DNA of 64,000 nucleotides, from positions 216,743 through 280,742 of the forward strand of contig NZ_JAZHPF010000003.1 in NCBI RefSeq assembly GCF_036543075.1, read 5' to 3'. Of the stretch, positions 15,424-24,290 are shown in pieces; the first letter of the stretch is position 1, and each line of letters begins with the position of its first letter. The translations under genes and the position numbers were made by a program. The notes beneath the pieces are model-generated. The model searched no databases, was not told the DNA's origin, and worked only from the letters and a program-made list of their open reading frames with translations. This DNA comes from Deinococcus sp. YIM 134068 (GTDB lineage: Bacteria; Deinococcota; Deinococci; Deinococcales; Deinococcaceae).

Positions 15424-16455
15424 TCAGCGGGCGGGGTTGATCGTCACCTGGGCGTCGCGCTGCACGTTGTAGGTGCTGACGAAGGTGCGGTAGCCGGGGG
15501 CGATCAGGACGACCTCGCGGCCACCACGGGCGACCGTGACGTTCAGGGTGCCGCCGCGAATGATGCCGACCTCCTGGCCGTCCACGAAGACGCGTGCTCC
15601 CTCCACGCGGCTGCGGATGGCGAGGGTGTACTGGCCGCTCGCCACGACGGGCGCGGGGGTGGTCGCCACGGTCTGCGCGAACTCCACGTTCAGGTTGGTG
15701 GTGCTGCCCGCGCGCACGGCGACGGTCGTGGTGTAGTCGCGGAAGCCGGGGGCCTGCACGCGCACCGGGTACGAGCCGGGCTGGAGGCCGCTGAAGGTGG
15801 TGTTCGCGCTGCCCAGGCGGCGACCGTTGAGGATCACGGTGGCGTTGGGGACGTTGGTGCCCACGAACAGGTTGCCCGTCTGCACCGGGGTCTGCGCCAC
15901 GACGGAGAAGAACGCGGTGTCGCTGATCCAGCTATTTTGCGGCAGGGGATTCACGACGATGCTCAGGGCCTGCGCGAGCTGCTGCTGGCCGCGCGGGGTC
16001 ACGGTGGCGAAGCTGTCCTGCCCGGTCTTGAAGGCGCTGATCTGGTCGAGGTTGAGCTGCGTCAGGCTGGCGAGCGCGAGCACCTTGTTCAGCCCCACGT
16101 CCTCGCCCACCGTGAAGGTGAAGTTGGCCCCGGTCGCCGGGAAGGTGGTGGTGGTGTTCGCCTTGACGAAGTTGCCCTCGTTCAGGCGGTTGGGCAGAAT
16201 CTGCGTGACCTCGCCGTTGGCATCCACGTTGAACAGGTACACGTAGGCGTCACGGTTGACGGACGTGGAGAGGCGGATGTTCTCGCCCACGCGGTAGGTG
16301 GGGTTGGAGCTGCCGCTCTGGTCCTTGTCCACCCGCACGCTCACGCTCAGGTCGGGCTGCACGGGGTTGACGATGATGCTCTGCGCGCTGATCCGGGGAG
16401 CTGCCACCGCCGTACCGAGCAGCATCGCGGCGGGAATCATCAGAAGCTTGTTCAT
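15424..16455 (-). CDS. Secreted DUF4384/PEGA-domain protein
   Basis: 343 residues from the ATG at 16455, which has GGAGG 5 bases upstream. A signal peptide ([19 protein letters not shown]) is followed by a DUF4384-like beta domain ([19 protein letters not shown], then EVTQILPN) and two PEGA repeats near residues 205-270 and 285-340, each with the pattern (V/A)xVxxNGxxxG...PGxYxVxxxxPGY(R/F). PEGA domains are surface-associated and probably interact with the cell wall or other envelope proteins. Similar two-part proteins are common in Deinococcus; exact function unknown. Monocistronic. Confidence 0.78.
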   Translation of the reverse strand: MNKLLMIPAAMLLGTAVAAPRISAQSIIVNPVQPDLSVSVRVDKDQSGSSNPTYRVGENIRLSTSVNRDAYVYLFNVDANGEVTQILPNRLNEGNFVKANTTTTFPATGANFTFTVGEDVGLNKVLALASLTQLNLDQISAFKTGQDSFATVTPRGQQQLAQALSIVVNPLPQNSWISDTAFFSVVAQTPVQTGNLFVGTNVPNATVILNGRRLGSANTTFSGLQPGSYPVRVQAPGFRDYTTTVAVRAGSTTNLNVEFAQTVATTPAPVVASGQYTLAIRSRVEGARVFVDGQEVGIIRGGTLNVTVARGGREVVLIAPGYRTFVSTYNVQRDAQVTINPAR

Positions 16456-16710
16456 GGGTACCTCCGACACAGAGCCTACGGGCCACCGCTTGACGGGCCA
16501 TGAGCAGGACCGTTCGGAATGTTAATTGGGCTTCAGCCCACCGTCAGGAAGGTGATGCGCGGCTGACACAGTGTTTTTTCGCATAGAAGTTGGGCAGGGA
16601 TGGACGAGTTCGGGAAGGAGGATTTCACTCTCATCGGCCTTCCCACCAGTTTGAATGAGACCTGAGACCCGGACCCGTCTCGTTAGCGGCTGGTCGCTGG
16701 CCGCCCCGTC

Positions 16711-17883
16711 TCAGCGAATCAGCCGCGCCGGTTCCACGTTCGCCGCCCGCCGCGCCGGTATGAGGGCGGCGAGGAGGGTGGTCCCCAAGCCCACCGCGTT
16801 TACCCACAGCAGATCGCCCACGCGCACCTCCACGGGGAGCGCCGTGATGAAGTACAGGTCGCCGGGAAGCTGGAAGGGCCGCGCGGTGAAATACGCGCTG
16901 ATGCCGAGGCCGAGCAGGTTGCCGAGGAGCAGGCCGCCGAGGCCGAGCGCCGCTCCCTCCAGCAGAAAGGTGCGCGTGATCATCCCGCGCGTGGCCCCGA
17001 TGGCGCGCAGGATGGCGATCTCCTGCGTCTTCTCGAACACGGCGAGCGTGAGGACGTTGGCGATCCCGAACGCCGCCACGATCACGATCAGGAACACGAC
17101 GAAGCCGATCACCCGCTTCTGGAGGGCGAGCTGGTCGAGCAGCGTGCCGTACAGACCCTGCCACGGAATCGCCGAGTAGGGCCGGGTGCGCGTCAGGCTG
17201 TCCCCCACTCCCGGCGCGGCGTCCGGGTCGCGCAGGCGGAGCTGGTAGCCCGTGACGTTGCGGGTGCCCTGCACGGTCTGGAGAGTGCCGAGGCTGGTGA
17301 AGGCGTACCCGGAGTCGATCAGGTAGTTCCCGGTGGTGAAGACGCCCTTCACGCGGAGGGTCGCCCGGCGCTGGGTGCTGTTCAGCAGGCGCACCTCGTC
17401 GCCCGTGAAGGCCCCCACGCTGCGGGCGAGGGCCGCACCGAGCAGCACCTCGCCCTCCCCCAGCCCGCGCAGGAGCGCCCCCTCCTCCGGCGTGAGTTGC
17501 AGCACCCGCGCCGCGTCGGGCGTCACGCCGAAGAGGGTGGTGAAGTCCACCCCGGCCCGCCGCCCCTCTCCTGCCGGACGGGTGAGCAGGCCCTTGTCGC
17601 CCAGGAAGGGGGTGAAGGCCGTCACCTGCGGGTTGGCGCGTATCTCGGCCTCCAGCGCGGCGTCCCGTGCGGAGGGAGTGAAGGCCGTCAGGCTGAGGTG
17701 GGGGCTGGCCCGGAGTGTGGCGTCCACGAGCGCCCGCGTGAAGCCGTTCGTGAGGCTCAGCGCGGCGATGAGGACCATCACGCCGACCGCGATGCCCAGC
17801 ACGGTCAGGACGTTCTGGGTGCGCCTGCGGCTGAGGTGGGCGCGGGCCAGGGTCCAGGCGAGATCGGGGGGAGTGGAGGCCAC
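16711..17883 (-). CDS. ABC transporter permease, FtsX/MacB/LolE type
   Basis: 390 residues. One transmembrane helix near residues 24-47, a periplasmic MacB-PCD-like domain to about 265, then three helices (VVFLIVIVAAFGIANVLTLAV, GGLLLGNLLGLGISAYF region, and a final one), the FtsX arrangement. The cytoplasmic EIAILRAIGATRGMI segment is the typical ATPase-coupling loop. Such permeases move lipoproteins, macrolides or signals. No ATPase gene is adjacent, so the partner must be elsewhere. The GTG at 17883 is preceded by TATCCT and 8 bases. Confidence 0.85.
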   Translation of the reverse strand: MASTPPDLAWTLARAHLSRRRTQNVLTVLGIAVGVMVLIAALSLTNGFTRALVDATLRASPHLSLTAFTPSARDAALEAEIRANPQVTAFTPFLGDKGLLTRPAGEGRRAGVDFTTLFGVTPDAARVLQLTPEEGALLRGLGEGEVLLGAALARSVGAFTGDEVRLLNSTQRRATLRVKGVFTTGNYLIDSGYAFTSLGTLQTVQGTRNVTGYQLRLRDPDAAPGVGDSLTRTRPYSAIPWQGLYGTLLDQLALQKRVIGFVVFLIVIVAAFGIANVLTLAVFEKTQEIAILRAIGATRGMITRTFLLEGAALGLGGLLLGNLLGLGISAYFTARPFQLPGDLYFITALPVEVRVGDLLWVNAVGLGTTLLAALIPARRAANVEPARLIR

Positions 17884-17937
17884 GTCCGGGGAGGATAACA
17901 GAGGGCTGTGAGCGGTCAGCCGTCAGCCGTCAGCCGT

Positions 17938-17982
17938 CAAAAAGAACGAGGCGTGGGCCGACCCGTCCGGGCTTGCCCACGC
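17938..17982 (-). terminator. Intrinsic terminator of the 3D-domain gene
   Basis: On the minus strand GCGTGGGC (complement of 17975-17982) pairs with GCCCACGC (complement of 17951-17958), then CTCGTTCTTTTT follows. It starts 19 bases after the stop. A TCAGCCGTCAGC-type repeat lies just beyond, at 17910-17940. Confidence 0.8.
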
Positions 17983-18001
17983 TTACAAGCTCGGCCCGTG
18001 T

Positions 18002-18682
18002 TCAGCGCACGGCGGTGATCCGCACCTGTCGGGCACCGAAGCGGATAGCCTGCGTCCGACTCGCCATCCAGATGTCCACGCTGCCCACCTTGCGCGCGGC
18101 CATCGTGTCCTCCACGGAGAAGACCTGACCCCGCAGGAGGTTGCCCGTGCGCCCGCTCAGGTCCTCGATGGTGATCTTGCTGCCGTAGGGAAATGTCCGC
18201 AGCAGGTCGCGGCTGAGGGCCACCACGCCGTTACGGACGCGGGTGCCCGTCGCCGTGATGAAGGGCGTGCTGTCGGTCTGGCCGGGGGTGCTGTTGTACG
18301 CCGTGGCCCGCGCCACGACGCTGCGGCCCGTACGGCGACCCACCGCCACCGTCTGCGCCTGCTGGGCCTGGGCCTGCTCCACCGCGCGGGTGCGGGCCTG
18401 CTGCGCCGCCTGGGCCTGCGCGCGGGCGATCTGGGCACTCCGCACCTGCGCGGCAGTGGGCTGCGTCGTCGCCGTCTCCGTCGTCGCCGCCTGGGCGGGC
18501 CTGACGGGAGGCTGGACAGCCTGAACCGGGGCCGGGCGCGCGGGGGCGGGCACCACGGCGGTCAGGGCGTCCCGCACCGCCTCCTCGGCGAGCGTGGCGG
18601 CGGGAAGGGCGGGCAGGGCACCGGCCAGGCCGGAGAGGCCGAGCACGAGAAGGGGTGCCCAGCACTTGTTTTTTTGCGACAT
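18002..18682 (-). CDS. Secreted 3D-domain protein (putative peptidoglycan-active)
   Basis: 226 residues. A signal peptide (to about residue 30) precedes an Ala/Pro/Gln-rich linker (residues 40-120) and a C-terminal 3D domain, named for three conserved aspartates: here in QTDSTPF, SVEDTMA and SVDIWM. The double-psi beta-barrel resembles the catalytic part of MltA-type lytic transglycosylases and of YocH/Sps-type cell-wall hydrolases. The ATG has a strong GGAGGAG site 5-6 bases upstream. It probably acts on or binds peptidoglycan outside the membrane; activity is inferred. Confidence 0.82.
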   Translation of the reverse strand: MSQKNKCWAPLLVLGLSGLAGALPALPAATLAEEAVRDALTAVVPAPARPAPVQAVQPPVRPAQAATTETATTQPTAAQVRSAQIARAQAQAAQQARTRAVEQAQAQQAQTVAVGRRTGRSVVARATAYNSTPGQTDSTPFITATGTRVRNGVVALSRDLLRTFPYGSKITIEDLSGRTGNLLRGQVFSVEDTMAARKVGSVDIWMASRTQAIRFGARQVRITAVR

Positions 18683-19103
18683 GCGTCTCCTCCGAACGCT
18701 CCAGAGGAAACGTCCGATCTATTCGGGTGTGAATTGAAGTTCCAGCTTTAGCAGCCGTCCTTCACTGAGAGCCAGACTAAGAGACGGATGTGAGGGGCGA
18801 TTTGAATCTCGCCTCCCTCAGCTCATCTGAGAGACTCGTCATTCCCTTCCCCCCACCAACAGGCCAGGGGTTCGAGTCGCTCTGGGCGTCTGCTCGCCAG
18901 ATGAGGACACTTCTAATACTTTAATTTATATTCTCATCCTCTAGGTTGCCTTTGGGGCCGTGGGGAGAGCAGAACGGGGTCGAGACTCATCAGAAGAGGC
19001 TCAAAGAGTGATGTGAGTTAGATTTCCTCATTCCTTCTGAGACAATGGGGGAACTGGCCCCCTCCATCATGGGAACCAGTCTGAGCGGCTTCTCATCTCT
19101 CTC
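18683..19103. other. A+T-rich gene-free stretch (421 bases)
   Basis: No ORF of coding character. Base composition is clearly lower in G+C than the flanks, with TACTTTAATTTATATT near 18918-18933. Variants of CTCATC and GATGAG recur (about 18826, 18899, 18936, 18985, 19093), some as inverted pairs. The bases next to 18682 form the promoter and GGAGGAG site of the 3D gene. The rest lies downstream of the PBP gene and is unexplained. Confidence 0.4.
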
Positions 19104-20459
19104 TTACTTCTCGTTCTCCGTCTTCTTCTTGTCGGGTTTGGGGGCGGAGGCCCAACGGGAGAGGATTTCGGAGGCCACGTCACGGTAGATGGGGGCGGCG
19201 AGCTGGGAGCCGTGGTGGTTGAGCTTGGCCCCGTGGACCATGACGGCGACGGTGACGCGGGGGGCGTCGGCGGGGAAGAAGCCCGCGAACACGCTGTCGT
19301 AGAGGTCGCTGCGGTAACCCTGGGCACCCGCCGAGACCTGTGAGGTGCCCGTCTTCCCCGCGAGCGCGTAGCCCTTGAGGCCCGCCTGGTGGGGAATGCC
19401 CTCCTCGATGACGGCCTGCAGCATCGTGCGGGTGGTGCGGGCGGTCTCGGGGCGCAGGACCTCGCGGCGCTCGCCCGCCGGTTCGCCGTCCACGAGGCGG
19501 GGCGAGACGTACAGGCCGTCGTTGGCGACGCTGTTGTAGGCGGCGGCGAGCTGGAGGGTGGTGCTGCTCATGCCCTGGCCGAAGGCGTTCGTGACGCGCA
19601 CGAGATCGTCCCACTTCCGCAGGGGCTGGAGGCGGCCCGTGCTCGTCATGACGGTGGGAAGGTCCACGTAGTCGCCGAAGCCGTAGCGGCTGAGGTAGCC
19701 GCGCATGTCCTCCGGCCCGAAGCGTTCGACGATATGGCTCATGCCCACGTTGCTGCTGTAGCGCAGCACCTGCCGGGTGGTGAGACTCTTGGGGTGGTCC
19801 ACCGCGTCGTGGATGGTGCTGCCCCAGCGGCCCCCCACGAAGCGGCGCATGGGCGTCTGGTAGAGCGTGCCCGGCGAGGTCAGCCCCTCGTTCAGGGCCG
19901 CCGCCACGACCAGCCCCTTGACGGTCGATCCCGGCTCGAACACGTCGAGGAAGGGACGGTTGCGCCGGGCGGCCTGGCTGTACTTGCGCCAGTGGTTCGG
20001 GTTGAAGGGCGGGTAGCTCGCGGCGGCGAGGACGCGGCCCGTGCGGGTCTCCAGCACGACGACCGAGCCGTACTCGCCCTTGTGCTTGGGAATGGCGGTC
20101 GCCAGGGCGGTCTCGGCGGCGGCCTGCACGCCGGGGTCGAGGGTGAGGCGCAGGTCCTGGCCCGCCGCGAGGGAGCGGTCGTAGGCGTACTCCAGCCCCT
20201 CCAGCCCCTCGGTGGCCCCCAGCATCCCGACGACCTGCCCGGCGAGCTGACCCTGGGGGTAGACCCGCCTGCCGTTCACGCTGCGGGCGAGCACACTGCC
20301 GTCGGCGGCGGTGATCGTGCCGCGTGACTGCACGGCACCGCGCCTCACGCCCTGCGGCACGCCCCATTCGAGCTGCGCGTAGGCCCACACCAGCGTCAGG
20401 AACAGCACGAGCGCGATGAGCTGCATGAAGCGGGAACGGGAACGAATCTTCACCTCCAT
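19104..20459 (-). CDS. Penicillin-binding protein, FtsI/PBP2-type transpeptidase
   Basis: 451 residues from the ATG at 20459, whose first codons overlap the end of ftsL by 10 bases. A single membrane helix (residues 12-30) anchors a periplasmic enzyme. Active-site motifs: Ser178-Thr-Val-Lys181 (SxxK), Ser235-Ser-Asn237 (SxN) and Lys369-Thr-Gly (KTG). It cross-links peptidoglycan stem peptides, and its place after ftsL in the mraZ-rsmH-ftsL order marks it as the septal FtsI. It is shorter than E. coli FtsI (about 590), lacking much of the pedestal domain. The dcw series stops here with no mur genes. Confidence 0.9.
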   Translation of the reverse strand: MEVKIRSRSRFMQLIALVLFLTLVWAYAQLEWGVPQGVRRGAVQSRGTITAADGSVLARSVNGRRVYPQGQLAGQVVGMLGATEGLEGLEYAYDRSLAAGQDLRLTLDPGVQAAAETALATAIPKHKGEYGSVVVLETRTGRVLAAASYPPFNPNHWRKYSQAARRNRPFLDVFEPGSTVKGLVVAAALNEGLTSPGTLYQTPMRRFVGGRWGSTIHDAVDHPKSLTTRQVLRYSSNVGMSHIVERFGPEDMRGYLSRYGFGDYVDLPTVMTSTGRLQPLRKWDDLVRVTNAFGQGMSSTTLQLAAAYNSVANDGLYVSPRLVDGEPAGERREVLRPETARTTRTMLQAVIEEGIPHQAGLKGYALAGKTGTSQVSAGAQGYRSDLYDSVFAGFFPADAPRVTVAVMVHGAKLNHHGSQLAAPIYRDVASEILSRWASAPKPDKKKTENEK

Positions 20460-20809
20460 GCGGTCCTCACCTCCAGGGTGGTCTGTGCGGGCAGGGGGGC
20501 GGGGGCGGGCACCCCGGTCAGGGCGGCGGTCGTCTTGGGAGCCTCGGCGAAGCGGCGCATCCCGTTCTTCGCCGCCCACGCGCGCACCCGCTGCGGGTTG
20601 CCGAGGGCCTGCACCCGCAGTTCGAGGTCGTCGCGCTCGGTGGTCAGCATGGCCTCGCGCTTCTGGGCGTCGCGCAGGTCAGGCCGCACGTCCTGGGTCA
20701 GGAAGCGCGCGGCGACGAGCGTCAGGGCGAGCACGAGGTACAGGCCCACGTAGCGCACCGCCCGCGCCCGCCACGTTCCGGCGCTGAGGTCAATCCGGGC
20801 GGCGGTCAT
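20450..20809 (-). CDS. ftsL: FtsL-like cell-division protein
   Basis: 119 residues. Short basic cytoplasmic N-terminus, one transmembrane helix (GLYLVLALTLVAARFL, about residues 22-37) and an extracytoplasmic coiled coil (RDAQKREAMLTTERDDLELRV), the FtsL/septum-formation-initiator layout. Sequence conservation in FtsL is low, so the call rests on topology, size and position between rsmH and the PBP gene. The start overlaps the rsmH stop (ATGA) and the end overlaps the PBP start, so the three genes are translationally coupled. Confidence 0.82.
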   Translation of the reverse strand: MTAARIDLSAGTWRARAVRYVGLYLVLALTLVAARFLTQDVRPDLRDAQKREAMLTTERDDLELRVQALGNPQRVRAWAAKNGMRRFAEAPKTTAALTGVPAPAPLPAQTTLEVRTAWR

Positions 20810-21741
20810 GACGTCCCCTCCGGCCCGGTGGATCGAGGGGGCATCTTCTCAGCGGCGCGCAGCTTCGCGCTCCGGGCGCGCGGGTTGCGGGCCTGCTCCT
20901 CCTCGCCCGCCTCCACGGGCCGCTTCGTCAGCGGCGTGAGGGTGGACGAGCCGCGCAGGAACCGCTTCACGATGCGGTCCTCGAGCGAGTGAAAGGAGAT
21001 GACGGCGAGGCGGCCCCCCGGCGCGAGCAGGTCCTCGGCGGCCCCCAGCCCGTCGCGCAGGGCACCGAGTTCGTCGTTGACGTGGATGCGGAGTGCCTGG
21101 AAGGTCCGCCGGGCCGGGTGGATGCCCTTCGAGAAACCGGGGTACGCCCGCTTGACGATCTCGGCGAGGCGGACGGTGGAGGTGATGGGCGAATCGGCGC
21201 GGGCCTGCCCGATGGCGCGGGCGATGCGGCGCGAGTGGCGGTCCTCGCCGTACTCGTAGATGATCGCGGCGAGGTCCTCTTCGGGGTACGTGTTCACCAC
21301 GTCGGCGGCGCTCTCCCCGCTCTGGCTCATCCGCATGTCGAGCGGCGCGTCGGTGTGGTAGGAAAAGCCGCGCCCCGCATCGTCGAGCTGGAAGCTGCTC
21401 ACCCCGATGTCGAGGAGCACGCCGTCCACCCGCGTCACGCCGAGGGGGGCGAGCAGGGCGCGCAGGTCGCGGTAGTTGCCCTCCAGGGCGGTCAGGCCGG
21501 GGAGGTTGGCGGCGCGGACGCGGTTCAGGGCGTAGGGGTCCTGATCGATGCCGATGACGGTGGCCCCGGCCTCCAGCAGCAGCCGGGTGTGGCCGCCGCC
21601 GCCGAGGGTGCCGTCCACGAGGACGCGGCCAGGGGCGGGAGCCAGGGCCTCCATGACCTCGGTGGCGAGGACGGGGACGTGGGAGAGGGAGTCGGGTGGG
21701 GGAACGTCGGGATTGGGAAGGCCGTTGGGGGCGATATTCAT
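20806..21741 (-). CDS. rsmH: 16S rRNA (cytosine-1402-N4)-methyltransferase
   Basis: 311 residues from the ATG at 21741 (a GTG at 21750 is also possible). HVPVLATEVMEAL, the SAM motif VDGTLGGGGHT, DGVLLDIGVSSFQLD, GFSYHTDAPLDMRM and RTFQALRIHVNDEL are the RsmH/MraW signatures. The enzyme methylates C1402 in the decoding centre of 16S rRNA. Second gene of the mraZ operon, 23 bases after mraZ. Confidence 0.95.
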   Translation of the reverse strand: MNIAPNGLPNPDVPPPDSLSHVPVLATEVMEALAPAPGRVLVDGTLGGGGHTRLLLEAGATVIGIDQDPYALNRVRAANLPGLTALEGNYRDLRALLAPLGVTRVDGVLLDIGVSSFQLDDAGRGFSYHTDAPLDMRMSQSGESAADVVNTYPEEDLAAIIYEYGEDRHSRRIARAIGQARADSPITSTVRLAEIVKRAYPGFSKGIHPARRTFQALRIHVNDELGALRDGLGAAEDLLAPGGRLAVISFHSLEDRIVKRFLRGSSTLTPLTKRPVEAGEEEQARNPRARSAKLRAAEKMPPRSTGPEGTS

Positions 21742-21764
21742 GGTGGTCACGCCGTTCTTGTCGC

Positions 21765-22193
21765 TTACGCCACGAAGTTGGCGAGAAGGTCGGGTTGGGG
21801 GGGGTCCTGCTGCACGGCGGCGATGGCCGCCTCCCAGCGGGCCGGACTCCACAGCTCCAGGCGTCCGGGGGCACCCGCCACGATCACGTCGCTCTCCAGC
21901 GCGGCAAAGGTCCGCAGCGTCTGCGGCACCGACACGCGGCTCTGGTTGTCGAGCCGAGCCTTGCTCGCGCCCGAGTAGAAAAAGCGCACGAACGCCCGCG
22001 ACGAAGCGTCCGTGAGCGGAAGGCTCTCCAGTTGCGTCTCCACCCGCCGCCAACTGGCAAGCGGGAAAACGTACAGGCAACCCTCCATGCCGCGCGTGAG
22101 AATCATCCCGTCCTCGACGAACTCCCGGAACGGCGGCGGCATCACCACGCGCCCCTTGTCGTCTAAGGTGTAGGGATACTCTCCGAATGGCAC
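21765..22193 (-). CDS. mraZ: MraZ transcriptional regulator
   Basis: 142 residues from a GTG at 22193. The protein then begins PFGEYPYTLDDKGR as MraZ proteins do; AGGAG lies just upstream, though only 3 bases away, and an in-frame ATG at 22211 is the alternative. Two SpoVT/AbrB-like units carry the DxxxR motifs DDKGR and DNQSR. MraZ forms ring-shaped oligomers that bind spaced GTGGG repeats and control the division operon. Three such repeats with 10-base period lie upstream at 22312-22336. Confidence 0.93.
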   Translation of the reverse strand: MPFGEYPYTLDDKGRVVMPPPFREFVEDGMILTRGMEGCLYVFPLASWRRVETQLESLPLTDASSRAFVRFFYSGASKARLDNQSRVSVPQTLRTFAALESDVIVAGAPGRLELWSPARWEAAIAAVQQDPPQPDLLANFVA

Positions 22194-22283
22194 CTTCTCC
22201 TCAGTTCCCACACGCCACCCACCGGTGGGGCCGGGGACGGCGCGGGCAGGACAGCCCGATCAAGCGTCGTGGACGCATCTCCT

Positions 22284-22309
22284 GGACTGTGAACGAAGCT
22301 TAACAGTCC
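22284..22309. promoter_or_regulatory. Inverted repeat between the MraZ boxes and mraZ
   Basis: GGACTGT (22284-22290) and ACAGTCC (22303-22309) form a perfect 7-base inverted repeat around a 12-base spacer that includes AAGCTT. It abuts the MraZ boxes on the mraZ side, where the promoter is expected. It could be a second operator or a leader hairpin; no evidence separates these. Confidence 0.35.
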
Positions 22310-22311
22310 CC

Positions 22312-22336
22312 CCCACGAATTACCACCGATTCCCAC
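22312..22336 (-). promoter_or_regulatory. Three MraZ boxes with 10-base period
   Basis: On the minus strand GTGGG, GTGGT and GTGGG begin exactly 10 bases apart (complements of 22332-22336, 22322-22326 and 22312-22316). Direct TGGG-type repeats spaced one helical turn apart are the known MraZ target in other bacteria. They lie about 120 bases upstream of mraZ, so autoregulation of mraZ-rsmH-ftsL-PBP is expected. Confidence 0.75.
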
Positions 22337-22528
22337 TTTCGTCTCCTTCAGCCCCCCACTTCCGGCGAGCTTCCCCACCGCGCGGCTGAGCTACCGTCAC
22401 TCATTTTTGTCGGAAATTACACTCCGGGCGCACGTCATCCCTGCCACTGAAGAGGCATCGACCCTCTGGACGGTGATTCGCCCGCCTTTTCGGTCGCGCC
22501 CGCCCCCTGCTCCCCCGTGAGGTCCCCC

Positions 22529-24190
22529 TTGAACAAGCTCCGCACGCTCGCCCTGCTGACCACCGCCTCCTTGTTGATCACTGCCTGCACCGGCGGACAG
22601 ACCCCCGGCGACACCTCCGGCGTGGCGACCGTCGAGGTCACGGTGCCCGCCAGCACCAATTTGCGGCTCAACAGCACGGCGACCTTCAGCGCCGTTACGA
22701 AGGCCGCCGACGGCACCGTCGTCACCGGCAAGACCCTCACCTGGAAATCCTCCAATCCCGATGTCGCCTCCGTCGATGCCAATGGCGTCGTCACCGCCAG
22801 ACGCTTCGGCTCGGCCACCATCAGCGCCAGCGTGGGCAGCGTGACGGGCAACAAGACGGCGACGCTCCGCACCTACGGGGTGGAAGCCTTCCTGGGCATC
22901 CGCGATGGGGGCGAGGACACTGCCGTGCTGCTGCGCTACCGCACGGCCACGGGAGCCAAGCCCACCGCCGACAAGCTCACCTTCACCGTCACCGGCCCCC
23001 CCGGCTGGAACGGCGGCCAGCCCGTGCCGCTGGAGGTCTCCAAGTCCACCTACTTCTCCCGGAACGACGGCGCGGACGCCCACTGGTTCCAGTTCGGGTG
23101 GACCAAGGCCGGCAACATCGCGGCGGTGGTCGGGGACTACAAGGTGGAGTACCAGGTGGACGGCGAGACGTGGAGTTCGACGGCCAAGATCAGTAGCCTG
23201 ACCAACTCCTCGAAGACGCCGACGGGGATCGCCGTCACCGGCTACGGGGCTTCGACCGTGACGGCGACATGGGACGACGTGCTGCCCGGCGGGAGCTATC
23301 AGGCGGAGGTGCTGGGGTTCTACCCGGTGGTGTACACGAGTGAGAGTAAGGGGACGCTGAACGCGGTGGGCCTCTCGGCGGGGCAGGCGTTCAACGTGGG
23401 CATTCACGCGCTGAGCCTGGACGTGGACCCCTCGGCCCTGGAGACCAAGCCCCTCTCCGGCCAGTTCGATGTCCGCTTCAACACGGCGGCCTTCACGAAG
23501 CCGGGCACCTCGGCAAATGCCGCCCGAGTCATGCCGCTGGGCGACTCGATCACCGACGGGTTCAATATCCCCGGCGGCTACCGCATCCCGCTGTACTCCA
23601 AACTCTCTACTCGCGTGCCCAGGCCCGATCTCGTCGGCTCGCAGCAGAACGGCCCGACCACCCTGGGCGACCGCGACCACGAGGGCTACAGCGGCAAGCG
23701 CATCGACGAGATCGCGGCGGGGGTAAACGGCTGGCTCGATGCCCAGCAGCCCGACACCGTGATGCTGATGATCGGCACCAACGACATGATTCAGGGCTAC
23801 GACGTGGCGAACGCGCCCGCCCGACTGGGGGCGCTGCTCGACCAGATGAGCGCTCGCCGCCCGAACACGCGCATCCTCGTCGCCTCGCTGCCGCCGCTCG
23901 CCGACGCGACGCACAACGCGCGGGTGCAGGCGTACAACGCCGCCCTGCCCGCCGTGGTCCAGGCGCGGGCCAACGCGGGCAAGAAGGTGACGCTGGTGAA
24001 CGCCGCCTCCGCGCTGACCACCGCCGACCTCGCCGACGGCGTGCATCCCAACGAGGGTGGGTACGGCAAGCTGGCGAACGTGTGGTACGACGCGCTGGTA
24101 GGGACGCCGGACGCACTCACACCACAGGGCGCAGCCAGCCGACCGCTTCCGGCGACCAACCAGCCCCTCCACATCCCGACGGTGCGTTGA
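22529..24190 (+). CDS. Lipoprotein SGNH/GDSL hydrolase with Ig-like (BIG2) domain
   Basis: About 553 residues. The TTG at 22529 is chosen because GAGGT lies 5 bases upstream and the protein then begins MNKLRTLALLTTASLLITAC, a lipoprotein signal with lipobox LITAC; a GTG at 22517 is the longer alternative. A BIG2-type domain follows (SSNPDVASVDANGVVTA), then a middle beta region, then an SGNH esterase domain with Ser340 in GDSITDG, GTND, and Asp503/His506 in DGVHPN. Members remove acyl or acetyl groups from polysaccharides or lipids; substrate unknown. The protein is expected on the outer face of the membrane. Confidence 0.85.
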   Translation: MNKLRTLALLTTASLLITACTGGQTPGDTSGVATVEVTVPASTNLRLNSTATFSAVTKAADGTVVTGKTLTWKSSNPDVASVDANGVVTARRFGSATISASVGSVTGNKTATLRTYGVEAFLGIRDGGEDTAVLLRYRTATGAKPTADKLTFTVTGPPGWNGGQPVPLEVSKSTYFSRNDGADAHWFQFGWTKAGNIAAVVGDYKVEYQVDGETWSSTAKISSLTNSSKTPTGIAVTGYGASTVTATWDDVLPGGSYQAEVLGFYPVVYTSESKGTLNAVGLSAGQAFNVGIHALSLDVDPSALETKPLSGQFDVRFNTAAFTKPGTSANAARVMPLGDSITDGFNIPGGYRIPLYSKLSTRVPRPDLVGSQQNGPTTLGDRDHEGYSGKRIDEIAAGVNGWLDAQQPDTVMLMIGTNDMIQGYDVANAPARLGALLDQMSARRPNTRILVASLPPLADATHNARVQAYNAALPAVVQARANAGKKVTLVNAASALTTADLADGVHPNEGGYGKLANVWYDALVGTPDALTPQGAASRPLPATNQPLHIPTVR

Positions 24191-24290
24191 CCGACGCTTG
24201 AGGGAGCAGACCAGGACTTCGCCCCATGACGGGCGGAGTCTTTCTCTTTTGGGGACAAATCCCCACCCGCCCTCCCCGTAGCTTGGACCG

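Noticed and set aside
18860..18890. tRNA-like T-loop word GGTTCGAGTC
   Set aside because: The bases on either side do not form a five-pair T-stem, and no D-arm, anticodon arm or acceptor stem could be found; at most a chance word or old remnant.
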